Positions 26,491-37,605 of a stretch of DNA of 64,000 bases are shown here, one piece after another. The notes below the pieces were generated by a model that was not told the origin of the DNA, ran no database searches, and worked only from the letters and a program-made list of their open reading frames with translations. The first letter of the stretch is position 1. Each line of letters begins with the position of its first letter. A program made the translations under genes and the position numbers. This DNA comes from Crotophaga sulcirostris (taxonomy: Eukaryota > Chordata > Aves > Cuculiformes > Crotophagidae): NCBI GenBank assembly GCA_013397455.1, contig VYZB01000133.1, positions 1,994,524-2,058,523 of the forward strand. Reading direction: 5' to 3'.

Positions 26491-29400
26491 TCTTTAAATA
26501 GTTTAAATGCGTGCTAGTGAGAACCAGGTTGATTTGTGTTCTGTGGAAGCCAGTAGTGATACAGTCCTCCTTTTCCAATATTTGATCCTGCAGAAGAGCT
26601 GCTGGAATAACTCATTGCATTTAATAGTCTTATTTCATTGTATTTAACTGCCCATCCAGCTTATTTGGGGCAGCAAATGGTCTAGTGATATAGAAAGAAT
26701 GTTTTACCCAAACCAGCAGGATCTGTTGCATCTAAGAAAAAAGGACCACAGATTTCACACTGAGCTGCAAGATCAGTGCAGTTGGCCATGAGTTTACAGA
26801 ACTAAGAAGTTCAAACCTGTGGTATTTCTTTGCAGTTTTACTGAAACTCTGTTCCTCTAGTAACAGCAGAAATGCAAAACCCAAACTGTGAATTTAGGTT
26901 CAGTTTATGCATGCTTCCACCCCCACCCTGAAATTTTCACTTTCTCGAAGGCATTTTCTTAGTAATGTGTTGGAAGTGCAGCATCCAATATCAAATGCTT
27001 TTTTTCTTTGCAACTGGAATGAGATTGACAATTCTAGATGAGATCTTAATTGCTTTTGGTTCACAACATACTCTGTGTTGCTAGGTAATACACAGCTCAG
27101 CACTACATCAGTCTGCTGAAATGAGTCTCATGAGAGGGATGACAGGATTGGGGAGCTTGCAAATTAGGTGTGATGTACAATGTCAAAGAAGTGGTGGAGG
27201 AGTGGCCTGGAGTTGGCCTTCAACAGCTCTTTCTAGTCCAAGAATAAGAGGATCTGGCACAGGGATCAATTTAACCCATGGGGTCAGAACTGCAGTAGCT
27301 GTCTGGGGTGCAGGTCAGAGCTGAGTTGTGCCTCCAGAGCTCTGTCTGAAGGTTTTAACAGCATCTGCCCCCTCTCTGCTTGACGTGTAGCATATGAGCT
27401 TGCTTTCATGAGTGCTAAAATATGCTCGTATGAAAATAACCATCATATATCTACATGTGTGTAAAGGCTTTCTATAGATTACTCAAGAGAAGAAGTGAGA
27501 AGGATATAGACTCTTCTTGCTGATTTTATTTGGAGATGGCAAGTCAGCTTTGTCAGCTCTGATGATTTCCTTGAAAGGGCATGCTCTAAAGACACAATGA
27601 AGAGCAAAGCACTAGGAAGAGAAGGTTATAAAAATGGCACATGCTAGATTAATAACATGCTGACAGCCCCACTGTATTCCTAACAATCCATCTCACAAGA
27701 AGAAAAACTTCTAGTGCACAGCCTTGAATTTATTTTACATCTGTCGTGTTTTGCAGTCCTGGCACTGTCTCAGGTTCAGATTTTTTCATACTCTTCATCT
27801 CTAAGGTAAATTAAATATTATTGAAACAGCTGTGTGTTGCCTCTGAGAATATTGCTTCTATGTGAAAGACAGCAGTTTTCCATAGGACAGAAATTAGATA
27901 GGCTGCTCTGGGGAGAGATATTTGTAAGTCTAAATGCCAGCCAGTTGAGTGCAGCACCCATATTCCTTTGTGTCTTTCAGTGTTAATCTCTTCTGTTATT
28001 GCTGGAAAGATGTGTCCTGACACAAGGTGGGCACATGAGAATGAAATATCTGCAAAGTATAAGAGACAAAATGATGTACTTCAGATGTTGCTAATTGAGA
28101 GTATTGCATGTATTGATCCATGGCTGTTAAAAATTGCACCTATTGGATCACTTTCAGTCTCTTAGTGCAGTAATTGTACCAAAAGAAGGTGGGCAAGGCT
28201 TTTTGACACTTATTCCTCGTGAATAAGATGCTGCTTTTTGCTCACAGTTTTATCCTTTAGCTATTTAAATGTTCATTTCATGAATATTTTTCTACTAAAA
28301 TCTCTATGCAAAGAATGGAGAGACTGGTTTGTGTAGAACCTGTGCCACCTTCTGAACATTCTCCTCTTCCTTTTCTCATTCTTTCCTTTTCCTACAGCAC
28401 AAAAAGAAAAACCAATTGTCATACACTTAGCTATGCCAGCCGATATTTTGATGTTTTAAGATGGGTTTTATTTTGTCCCACTGATATTTGTTTTAAATAC
28501 TGCATATACATAGACTATATTAAAAGAACATGAATTGATGCACTCATGTTCTAAAAAATGCTTCAGTTAAGACAACCTTCAGCCACTTCTCTGTTCTTGT
28601 GTGTTATGGTACTGCTTAGTAACATGTTCACATCATACTGCAATCTCCCACAGAACATCTGCCTTAGTTCATTTGTTTTTTCTCATTCTTGCTGTGACTA
28701 CCTCATAGGAACTGCATACAATGCAAGTCTTATGGTAAGGTCAGAAATAATTTGGAAACAAAAAAAATCACTCCTTTTTTCTAACCCTCCTTGTGTCACT
28801 AGCTCCCACTGGAGTTTAGCCAAACACTTGAAATTGTAAAAGAAATAGTCAAATGGGTGCTCAGCTGTTGCAGGTAGGCAAATAATTGTAACTTTAAAAA
28901 TTCACGAGGTGTCAAAAAAAAAAATAAATGCAGGGGAACAAGCAGAGAAGAAGCTTGGGCATCGAAGTGCTCTGTCTAAGAGTAAATGAGGGCTGCATAA
29001 AAAATGGGACTGGACAATCTCCTCACTTCCCATTCAGTAGGAGCCAGAAGTCAGCTGGGTGTTGTGTAGTTGTCTTTATGGTGTGATCCATAAGGCTGAG
29101 TCCTAAATGCATGGAGCCAATCTTGCATGCTTTTAACCAGAGAATTAGCTTATAAATCCGCAACTGTTGTGTGCTGAAGCACAGGATGTGTGAATTTACT
29201 TGCCAAGCTTTAAATTTCTAGCTGTGTTTTGCCTGAACTGGGAAATCAAGGTCTGGAAAAACAGCCTGATTGGCGAGAACAGACATGGAAAGTATTGAGT
29301 TGGAACAGTCCCATCGACACTGCTGAATGCTACTGATGAAGAGAGCTTCAGGTTAACTGATCATGACCAGTATATAACATTGTGAAATGCACTAGGAGCC

Positions 29401-30964
29401 CTTTTGCCCTAAGTAACCACAGTGTTTTGAGGGTGCCTTGTCTCCACCAGTTCAAAGTTTGCAACACTGACTGCAGCAGTGCATGCAGCCTCCTGGGATC
29501 CTATGGGAAATGTACCTTTGCCAGCTTAAAGCTAAGGTGGATCTCTGAGCAACTGTTTTCAATTCTTCTCAATTTTTTTATGTTTCATTAGAGCTCAAAG
29601 CTCCTCATACATAGCTGCTTGGAAAAAACATGTTTAAGTGAAAGCTGGGAGGAGAAGTGAATAGGAAATATTTCTGTGGCTATTTCTTAACTTAGTTCTC
29701 CAGTGCTTCCTGTAAAATTGTTCCAATTTCAGTCATTGTTGTGGATATTCAGTTCCCATTTGGACAACGCAGGGACATGGTCAGCTGCCATCTGCTAACA
29801 GAAGCACCAGCCCTCCCTGCAGTGTACACAGATGTGCCTGGAAGATCCCACTAAACAGCCAGATACTGTGAACTTGAAATAAAATTGGCGAGTGCTTTGG
29901 GAGTGTTGCTTTCTGGGAGTGATGCCCATCACCAAGCTGATTGCATCCATGTGTTTCAGTGCTGTACAGCCTTTAAAAGAAACCTGAAGAATTGCTTTTG
30001 AATATCTCTAACAGAGGAGGATGTGATTTGAAAGGCACTTCTAAAACTGTCTAGGTAAAAATAAGTGAAATGTGCTAGATAATGAAAAGCCTTTGAACTT
30101 CAGTGATGCCTCTAGAGTGGTAATGTTCACTGCTTGTTTTTATCTTATTAAATGCATAGTAGCACTTAAATTACTTTGCTTTAACACCTCCACATAACAC
30201 ATGCTGTAAAAAAGGAGAGTTGACTTCATAGTAACTGTTAGCAAGGGACTCTGGAGTCACACAGCATTATCACTGTTATTGTATATTCTTATGAATATGT
30301 GGATAGGAGGTGCTGTTGGGTCATTGAGTGTGCTCCTCCAGAACAGCAACAACTGTGTTATGCTTACAAGTATTCACAGAATATGAGCTCCATGTATTAT
30401 GTGTGATAGTGTGCTTCTTAACAGTGTAGTATGAATTGATAACCTGCAATAAAAGATCAGATGTTGCAACTATAATGTGCCATAAAGCAGAGCAGGAGAG
30501 TTTGAGGATATTGCTAGAGTCTTAGGCCAATGCATTCGCATAGTATTTATTGGATAAAATTTTTAGATTAACCAAGGAATTAGACTGTATACCTCATTAC
30601 AGAGTAGGGAAAAAACAAAAGCAAAAAAACCTTCCAGCGTTCTGACTGGGCTATGAGGCAGTGGCATAGTATAGAGTTTGCTTCCACTCCAAATTTTTGT
30701 AAATGGTTGAACATCAAACATGAGCAGGTCCAACTTTTTGCCCAGCTGGGACAACTCTCTAGGGCTTTGAAAGAGAGGAAAGCATGAACTGGGAGGAGGA
30801 AGACTTCTGGTTTGGATCCTCCAAATGACTCATGAATATCTGAATCTAGTATTCATAGAAAATAAAAACAGTGGAAACAAAATTATCTGGTCCTGTTTAA
30901 AGCCTTCATCAGAGAGCCAGTCAGTTACAGTGTTTCTCCATCAGCTTTTCAGGATGTCTTCTTG

Positions 30965-31355
30965 CTTCCTCTTCACCTCTTAGAGACGGGAAAAGCATTC
31001 TAGAGCTTCATTCTAGATTCTTCACTAATTTTCACTTCCAGTCTGAACTTGGGTGCAACCATTTTATAACTACTTGGCCCCTAGGTGAAACATTGTCCTT
31101 TGACTGAAATAGTTTGTGGTTCTTCTTCCTGCCTGCTTCTCCTATCTACCTTCCCATATTTGAAAAGACTTAATCGTAATTTCTTGTCATTTCTCTCTTT
31201 TGAAGAGACTTCATTATTCTAATCATTCTTGTAACCTTTCTTTGCGGCTTTCCCCGTTTAAGCTCCTCTTTGAATGTAAGTGACCAGAGTGGTGGTACAG
31301 TGTTTCAAATGAGACTTTACAGGTGCCTGGAACAATATTCAGAAATGGTTTGCTG
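30965..31355 (-). mobile_element. Ancient CR1-family LINE fragment (RT C-terminus to 3' part)
   Basis: On the minus strand the order of words follows the ancient amniote CR1 reverse-transcriptase tail: CTCTGGTCACTTACATTCAA, then GAGCTTAAAC, then GTTACAAGAATGATTAGAAT. A CAGTCAAAGGACAATGTT block and a degenerate CTAGAATG…AGAATGC end come later. In the intact family these encode the F-W-S-P-T-F-K…R-A-T-R-M-I segment and the following residues. The copy has several indels and no open frame, which fits a very old insertion. Its boundaries are uncertain by some tens of bases. Confidence 0.6.
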
Positions 31356-34334
31356 TAATACATAAGATATTCAAGAGCTAGGAAGCGAGAAGCTGGTCGT
31401 TCCCCTAGACCAGTTGCCCAAGCTCTTTCCCTGCAGGATGGCCACTTGCCCTGACATCTCAGAGCCTCCTCTGCCTTCTGCCCCGTTGCTCTATGCACGT
31501 GCTCAAACTCTTGCCATCCCTCCTGTCAGGAAGAAAAGGAGGAGGCCAGAACATTAAGCAGAATTTTATCTTTCTCACAACAAGTTTACTTTCAAAAACA
31601 AGAGATAAGATTTGTGAAAGTGTTTGGCAGTGGTCCTTCCTCAGCCCCAGGTTTGACAGGATGAGCAAGGTTAGACTGGAGTCCTCTCTGCTTCCACCAT
31701 TTCTGAGCTCCTACAGCTGGCTAGTTTCTGTCTCTCTCTGCAGCTGTTTGAGTAAACTTTCCTAACTGACTTGCTCATATCTTTTTGCTGCTTTTCTACT
31801 GCATATCTGTCCTGAAAACAGGCTGATGTCTTACCTTCCCATCTCCTTGCTTGAGCAATCAGCACGTAGTCTCTGGCAAGAAAAGAATGAGAGTCTGGAG
31901 TGGGAGGCTTGTGATGACAGCAAATCAAGTCCTCTCTCACATTGGAGTAAATGTGAAGTAGTTTTTGCTTGGGCTCTGCATAGGTGCTACCAAGGTCAAA
32001 ACATTGTTCATTTGCAAATCTGTCCTGAAGCACACGTGGATGCCTGCTGAGCACCCAAATCATATGGCAATGAAATGGAAACAAATCTGCTTCATAGCTT
32101 CTTGAGCTTAAAGTTGGCAGATGTGTGTTTGTTTCTTCTCATGCTGCAAAATCCCTTATATCAGTGCTCAGGCACAGTTACAGATATTTGCTGCCTGTTG
32201 AAATTGGTCTTTGTTTTCTCCTTGCCTTGGAACCTTTCTGTATTGATATTTTTCAGCTACTGGATGAGAAAGTGACAAGAAAAGATATTTTCTTCATCTT
32301 TACCTTAGAAGTGTGACAGATGGGGCTCTTTGAGCCTATATACCAGCTGCACCATTGCTAAATTATGATACATTAGTGCTTCCACTTTTTTGCTTTCTCA
32401 TTCAGCCACCACAAGGATAGGGAGGTTAGGAGAAAACAAAGCAGCAGGCTGCTTTCAGAGGTGAGAAACCTGAGGAAGGAAGACCAGCAGCAAGATAAAG
32501 GGCACTTTGAAAGGGAAAAGGTACCTAGCAGAGGTTAGGTGTGGGGTTCTGGAGCAGCAGTTGAAGCACTGGAAATGAAAACACTGAAGCAGTGCTGGAA
32601 GGAAGGTTAGGATATGTCTGGAGCTTATCATGGAGGCACAGGCGAGCTTACAAATCCTGTTGAAGTGGGCACACAGCAGAGATGAGTTTAACCTTGGCAC
32701 ATGCTGAAGCATTTTCTTAAAGCATTCAGATTACAAATTGGTGTCCATTTACTGAACAGAAAACTGTGTGTGTACAATAAATCTCTTGCAAGACAGAGAG
32801 CTAACCTGTAAATATTTTGTTCTTTTCCTTCTGGTGGGATGGAGGCATTTGTCATGACTTCCATAAAGCTGTGACCTGCTTACTGGTGCCCCCACGTGCA
32901 CTGGGGTTTCTCAGCACCAGGCACTGGTGGGAGCTGGGCAGAAATGCTGCTGTGTGTCTGCTCCTCCAGCTCAAAGTCTCAGGCACGACTGAAACAAATG
33001 ACTGGATGTCTTGCTAATACACATGGTCTTTCCAGGTTGTGGAATTTAAATGAAACTAGTGATAGAGCCTAAATATGGCAGAGAAATAAATAACAAGTGA
33101 TAGACTTGTGTGCGTGTGTATGTATATATATACACAAATATTTAAAAGTCTTATATATGTCTATATATAAAGATTTATCTTCATGTGCAGCTGGATGAAG
33201 GGAAGTGTGAAAGAATACATTGAAAGAACTAACTAGGGGAGGTGGAGGAGAGGCAATCATAATGTGCTTTTTTTTCCTGCTGGAAATTAAACTAAGAATT
33301 TTGCTGTAACTTTTTTGAGCAAGAGCAGCAGTTGATTGATTGTTTTTCTAATTAGACGCAGTAACATGCACATGCTGTGGATGCACGTCTCTGAATATTT
33401 TGCCCTAAATGAACTCAGTAGTAGAAAGACTTATTTTTAGTGCAGTTAACAAAACAAACAAAACCCCAAACAGAAAAATGCCTGTAACCCTCGTTCATTT
33501 GTGGACAATTTAATTCTTAATTTAGCAATGTTACTTAAATTCTAATCTCATCTTCTGGTGTGGTATATGAGCACCGTTTAATTTTTGAGTCACTTCAGTG
33601 ATGATTTAAGAAAGCAGACCTGGCAACTGAATGTTTCAGACAGTGTTTGAATCCAGTCAAAGTTGGGGTACCTTGGGCACATTGTGGTTGTAAGACATGG
33701 ATTTGACTGCTTTGCTGAATAAGAGTTGAGCATGGGCTTTCCAAACTCCTCTGTCTTTAGAGTATCCATTGTTCCTCAGAGAAACCACAAAGGCAACAAA
33801 ACACGCTTTAGTTGAAAAGTTATTAAATTGTTTATTGAACGTTTGGGAAAACATTTTTACCCTCTTTGACACTGGGAAAAAAAAAAGACTGTGTGTTTTT
33901 GTTTTCAAGGGATTTACAGTTTTAATAATGCAGCATTCCCCAATAATACTGCCATCCTATTTTGTTCCCTCTAAAGATGATTTGGAAATTAAAACATAAA
34001 TCTCTATTTTTTTTTAAAAATAAATCTGATATACTAAATTGAATATCAGTAGTTTTAACAGGAGCTGTGGTCTAGTCCATTAAAGTAGACATGAAGAGGT
34101 TTGTCAGATGGTGTGTTAGTATCGGTAATGTTTTGCTTGTGATGAATCGACTTCAAATTGAGACAATCCTAAAATATAATCTTTCATATGTGCATTTCAT
34201 TTGTGTTGTGTGTAAACAGAGGAGCAAGGGATGAGCTGGTAACAGAGAGAGAATAGGTTTCAGTGACTCCTACGCTGTATGAGAACCTGAGGTCTGCTCA
34301 CCCCTGGGAAGTTTGAAAGTGGTACTGGAAAGAG
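31356..34334. other. No gene seen: unique DNA with one microsatellite
   Basis: No gene recognised. The minus-strand open frame 31671-32084 (137 codons) overlaps a plus-strand open frame of similar quality. It has no domain, signal peptide or splice context, so I reject it as coding. A TG/TA-type microsatellite lies at 33106-33137. Confidence 0.6.
33106..33137. repeat. Compound (TG)n(TA)n microsatellite
   Basis: TTGTGTGCGTGTGTATG followed by TATATATATACACA. Alternating purine-pyrimidine throughout, so it could adopt Z-DNA or cruciform forms. Confidence 0.85.
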
Positions 34335-34600
34335 ACTTTCAGAACGGCGGGAAGATGCACCAGGGGAGGGTTAGGTTGGACATTAGGAAAAGGTTCTTCA
34401 CCCAGAGGGTGGTGGAGCCCTGGAACAACTCCCCAGGGAAGCAGTCACGGCACCAAACCTGACAATATTCAATAACCATTTGGACAATGCCCTCAGACAC
34501 ACGGTGTGAGCGTTGGGGTTGTCCTGTGCAGGAGCAGGAGATGGATTCAGTGATCCTTGTGAGTCCCTTCCAGTTCAGAAAATTGCATGATTGCATGAAT
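34335..34600 (+). mobile_element. CR1 LINE 3' end with 8-bp tail repeats
   Basis: The segment follows the avian CR1 3' end: GGGAGGGTTAGGTTGGACAT, then AGGAAAAGGTTCTTCACCCA, GAGGGTGGTGGAGCCCTGGA, CAATAACCATTTGGACAATG and GATCCTTGTGAGTCCCTTCC. It ends with the directly repeated 8-mer ATTGCATG, which is the CR1-type 8-bp tail unit (usually ATTCTATG). The first part is RT C-terminal coding sequence (residues like L-D-I-R-K-R-F-F-T-Q-R-V-V), now broken by small changes. It is severely 5' truncated, as is normal for the family. Confidence 0.88.
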
Positions 34601-35842
34601 TTCAGTATTTTATTAGTTGGTAAAACACTAAAGCAGTTTGTTTTCTAATCTCTGCTTTTATGACACGTGGGAAAATGGAAAGGTGTAATCCCTTTGTCTC
34701 CTCCTGACCCTGCCCTCTGACAGAAAGGCCAATATATGTTTGTGATCTCCTGTGTAATTTGTATCTATATTCAGCTGGCATGCTCCACTGACTTGTCAAT
34801 TTGTAATGCATCACAAGTTCACAAATGACAACAGCAACACAACGAGGGGTAGAGATCTAAATGCAAAGGGATTTTGCAGTGTCAGCTTTACTAAGCTTCT
34901 TTGTTGTATTTGTGGTAGGATCATATTGCATCTCTTCCCAAATTTTTGATTCTCATTGACAGGAAATGTAGCTTGTAACTTTTGTCAGAGTATTTTGATT
35001 ATAAATGATAAAACAATTAATTTCTCGTGGGTGTTACAGGGGTAAGTCATGTTTCCAGTGTATTGGCCCTTGAAAGCAAAGGCCCCTTCCTTAATGATTC
35101 CAGTTTCATTAGTCAGTTTAAAACAAGCTTTTCTCTTTTAGAAAAGTTATTATTCACCCAAATGTATCTTGTGGAGGTAGACAGGTGGCCTTGAGATGGA
35201 GGATTAAAGATTATTTGGAGACCTTACTCAATATAGTCTAAGTTTCTGACATGTAAAGCTCTTTCAAGGATAGAAAATAAATGACTTTTCAGAGATTGGA
35301 TAGGAACTAATTCTGTATGTTGCTCTGGGTGGTAAACATTGATTTCCTCTTTGATTCAAGAGGCTTAGAATGTGTGAAATCCTCTTTAAAGCAAAGAGGT
35401 CCCAGTGCATGGGTAGGGCCAGTTTTTACTGTAGTTGCTGCAGTTTACTGCACCACTTACGCTGTTGTGAATTTAGCAAGGACTTTCTTTTAGCTTTTCT
35501 CAGTCCATAATTTTGCAGAGATTAAACTGGGAAACCAAAAGGTCTTTCTTGTGATACTCTTCTGGAGGGTGTTCTGCATGTGGCTGTCTTCCAGTTTTAT
35601 TCTTAATTTTAAAATCAATAGAAGCTTATGGCCATAAGCCTCTCTTGTAAGAAGATTAATTGATGGTCAGTTATTGAGAGCAAATTACAGCAATACTGTT
35701 TTGGGTTTTTAAGGGAGACAGATAGGTGTCTCTCTGACATTTTTATTGCCATTCTGTTTTAGGAGATCTCTTTTCTTTCTGTATCTGTCACAACACTGGA
35801 AAATATATGGGGTTAGTAATGAGCTAGATGCATTCCTGACAC
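34601..35842. other. No gene seen: unique AT-rich DNA
   Basis: Nothing recognisable apart from ordinary AT-rich sequence between the CR1 copy and the inverted repeat downstream. Confidence 0.6.
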
Positions 35843-35918
35843 TGTTACGAAGGAAAAAAAAAAAAGATAAGTTTCAGAATTCCATGACAAATAAAATTAC
35901 TTTTTTTCCTTCGTAACA
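35843..35918. repeat. Inverted repeat with perfect 18-bp arms, 40-bp loop
   Basis: TGTTACGAAGGAAAAAAA (35843-35860) is matched perfectly and inversely by TTTTTTTCCTTCGTAACA (35901-35918). Eleven of the 18 bp are non-homopolymeric (TGTTACGAAGG), which makes chance less likely. It may be a miniature transposon relic with short terminal inverted repeats, or a simple hairpin. No target-site duplication is obvious. Confidence 0.85.
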
Positions 35919-36395
35919 ACGTGATCTAAACTCCTAACAGCAGTTGGTATCCCAAGTTCTGTGTTTGATTCTGCCATAGGTAGTCACTAAACATCTATTT
36001 TAGCCAACTTTACCAAGAAATTGTCTCAGTAAAGCACTATAATTAGTTAATATGTTTCGTCCTTTTCTTCAGAAGTGACACCTTTTTCTTGATTTCTCTA
36101 AAGTCAGATAGTATCAAAACAAGAGCTGTAGTGATGCATATATAATATTTGTCTGGCATCTCCTTGATGAAGGCTGTCAAAATACTTCATTTCTATGGCC
36201 ATAGTCAAATGCCTGGACTCATTTGGGGTATGGTGAAACCAGAGCCAAGCCTGTCCTCATCTTTCTCAAGAAATGCTAAAGTTAATGTACAATGAACATC
36301 GCGCAGTCGTATTCATAATCCCTGGTTTTGCAGGTTTTAGAAAGATTAAAGCACTGGAATTGTTTGGTGCCTGTCAAAATCTTCAACACTTGTAT
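35919..36395. other. No gene seen: unique AT-rich DNA
   Basis: Ordinary AT-rich sequence between the inverted repeat and the hairpin pair. I recognise no exon, repeat or RNA gene in it. Confidence 0.6.
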
Positions 36396-36422
36396 TTAAG
36401 ATGAACAGCATGTTCATCTTAA
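36396..36422. promoter_or_regulatory. Perfect 11-bp-stem hairpin enclosing a palindromic steroid-receptor-type element
   Basis: TTAAGATGAAC (36396-36406) and GTTCATCTTAA (36412-36422) are perfect inverses around a 5-base loop. Inside, 36403-36415 reads GAACAGCATGTTC, a symmetric pair of half-sites with a 3-base spacer. This is the arrangement bound by the glucocorticoid, androgen, progesterone and mineralocorticoid receptor group. A second hairpin (TGTGAGCA/TGCTCACA, 36433-36454) follows after 10 bp. Occupancy in cells is unknown. Confidence 0.5.
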
Positions 36423-36432
36423 CTGCCTTGTG

Positions 36433-36454
36433 TGTGAGCACACATCTGCTCACA
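36433..36454. repeat. Small hairpin, 8-bp stem
   Basis: TGTGAGCA and its inverse TGCTCACA around a 6-base loop, directly followed by a CACATGTG palindrome (an E-box-like CANNTG). It neighbours the 11-bp-stem hairpin. Confidence 0.7.
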
Positions 36455-37139
36455 TGTGAACATACGCTCTCAGATGGAGCTGGAGACAGAGGTCCTCTGG
36501 TGGGGAGCTGGTAAATTACTCCATTTATCTGCAAATATAAATTTCAATAACATGTTTAATAGTATCCGAGTTTTGGAGAGCTTTTGAGCGTCTGTTACAG
36601 ATCTGTTTGGGGAAATAAAGTAGAAGATTCCTGTCACAGCGTTTATATCTGGAAAAGAGCCGAGTCTCCAGTGTGAAGAGTGCAAAAGCAGTCTGCTTAC
36701 TGTACCTGTTGGTTCACTCTCAGGTGGGGGGAGATAGCAACCTGCAGGATCCGTTCCGCACCAGTAGTGGCACTTTCACTAGTGTTCCTCTTTTTTTTAT
36801 CTGGTTTATAATTACTAAATTTGTAAATTATATGAAACTGGGAGGGATTGTAGATATGTTGAAGGGCACAGTGAGAACTGATGGTGATCTCAACAGGTTG
36901 CAGAGGTATTTTGGCAGGAAACTGGAATGACACGATGTAAGCAAGTGTGCAGTTTCCTAGACTTCAGAATAATAAAGTGCATAAAATGCATGAAAACAGA
37001 GTGCAGAATAACTGGCTAGTGAGTAGTTTTGTAGAAAAGAGATCTGATGTTAGCATTTAGTCTGTGATCCAACTAAGCTGAAGTGTTACACTTGCAAGGA
37101 AAGGATGTCAGAGGGCGTGTATAGAAGAAGGCTCATGAA
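36455..37139. other. No gene seen: unique DNA
   Basis: Overlapping open frames near 36673-36930 exist on both strands, but neither has a recognisable domain or a splice context. I see no repeat or RNA gene here. Confidence 0.6.
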
Positions 37140-37605
37140 ATAATCCCTAAGACCTCAACTGGAGTGTGGTGTTTGGTTCTGGGCATACTCCAAGGAGGAG
37201 GTGAAGCAGTGGAAAAGAGTGCAGAGGAGAGCAATGAGGATATTCAGTATCAGATAACTTGGTGCTTGAAGGAGAACTGAAAGGGCTGGTTAATCTGAAG
37301 AAGAGAAGATGGCAGAGGGGATCTTGAGAACAATGTTCAAACATTTAAAAGGCTGCTGAAAAAAGAAAAGGAACCTGAACTCTGTACACAGAGTGGCTAG
37401 AAGAAATGGTAAAGCTCTAAGCTGCTCTAGTAAGGTAGATTCAAGTTGGGAAGGAACTCTGTCAAGTAGTGGAGCTGGTCAGGATACTGCGGAGTCTTGA
37501 TTGTTGCATGTCTTTTTTCAGGAAAACCATGAAGTTTTATTCTTCTGTGGACAATGGGTGAACTAGATGACTTTTAAAGATTCCTTGTAGCCCTGTGTTG
37601 GTTTT
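37140..37605 (+). mobile_element. Ancient, degraded CR1-family LINE 3' end
   Basis: The order of words follows an old amniote CR1 3' end: CTCAACTGGAGTGTGGTGTT, TGGTTCTGGGCATACTCCAA, AAGAGTGCAGAGGAGAGCAA (RT C-terminal region), TTCAAACATTTAAAAGGCTG, GGCTAGAAGAAATGGTAAAG, and the tail GGGTGAACTAGATGACTTTT followed by CCTTGTAGCCCTGTGTTG. There are many substitutions and indels and no open frame, so it is much older than the copies at 17565, 34335 and 54450. Confidence 0.72.

Larger units (their letters stand above)
25161..30964. other. No gene seen: AT-rich unique DNA
   Basis: No gene or mobile element recognised. It contains a T20 run (25924-25943), an imperfect GAT/TAA trinucleotide run (26461-26490) and an A-rich run near 28913. 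The open frame at 28558-28839 (93 codons) has no recognisable domain and I do not call it a gene. Confidence 0.6.

Noticed and set aside
31671..32084. 137-codon minus-strand open frame
   Set aside because: Opposed by plus-strand frames of similar size; no recognisable domain, no splice context, residue content close to random translation.
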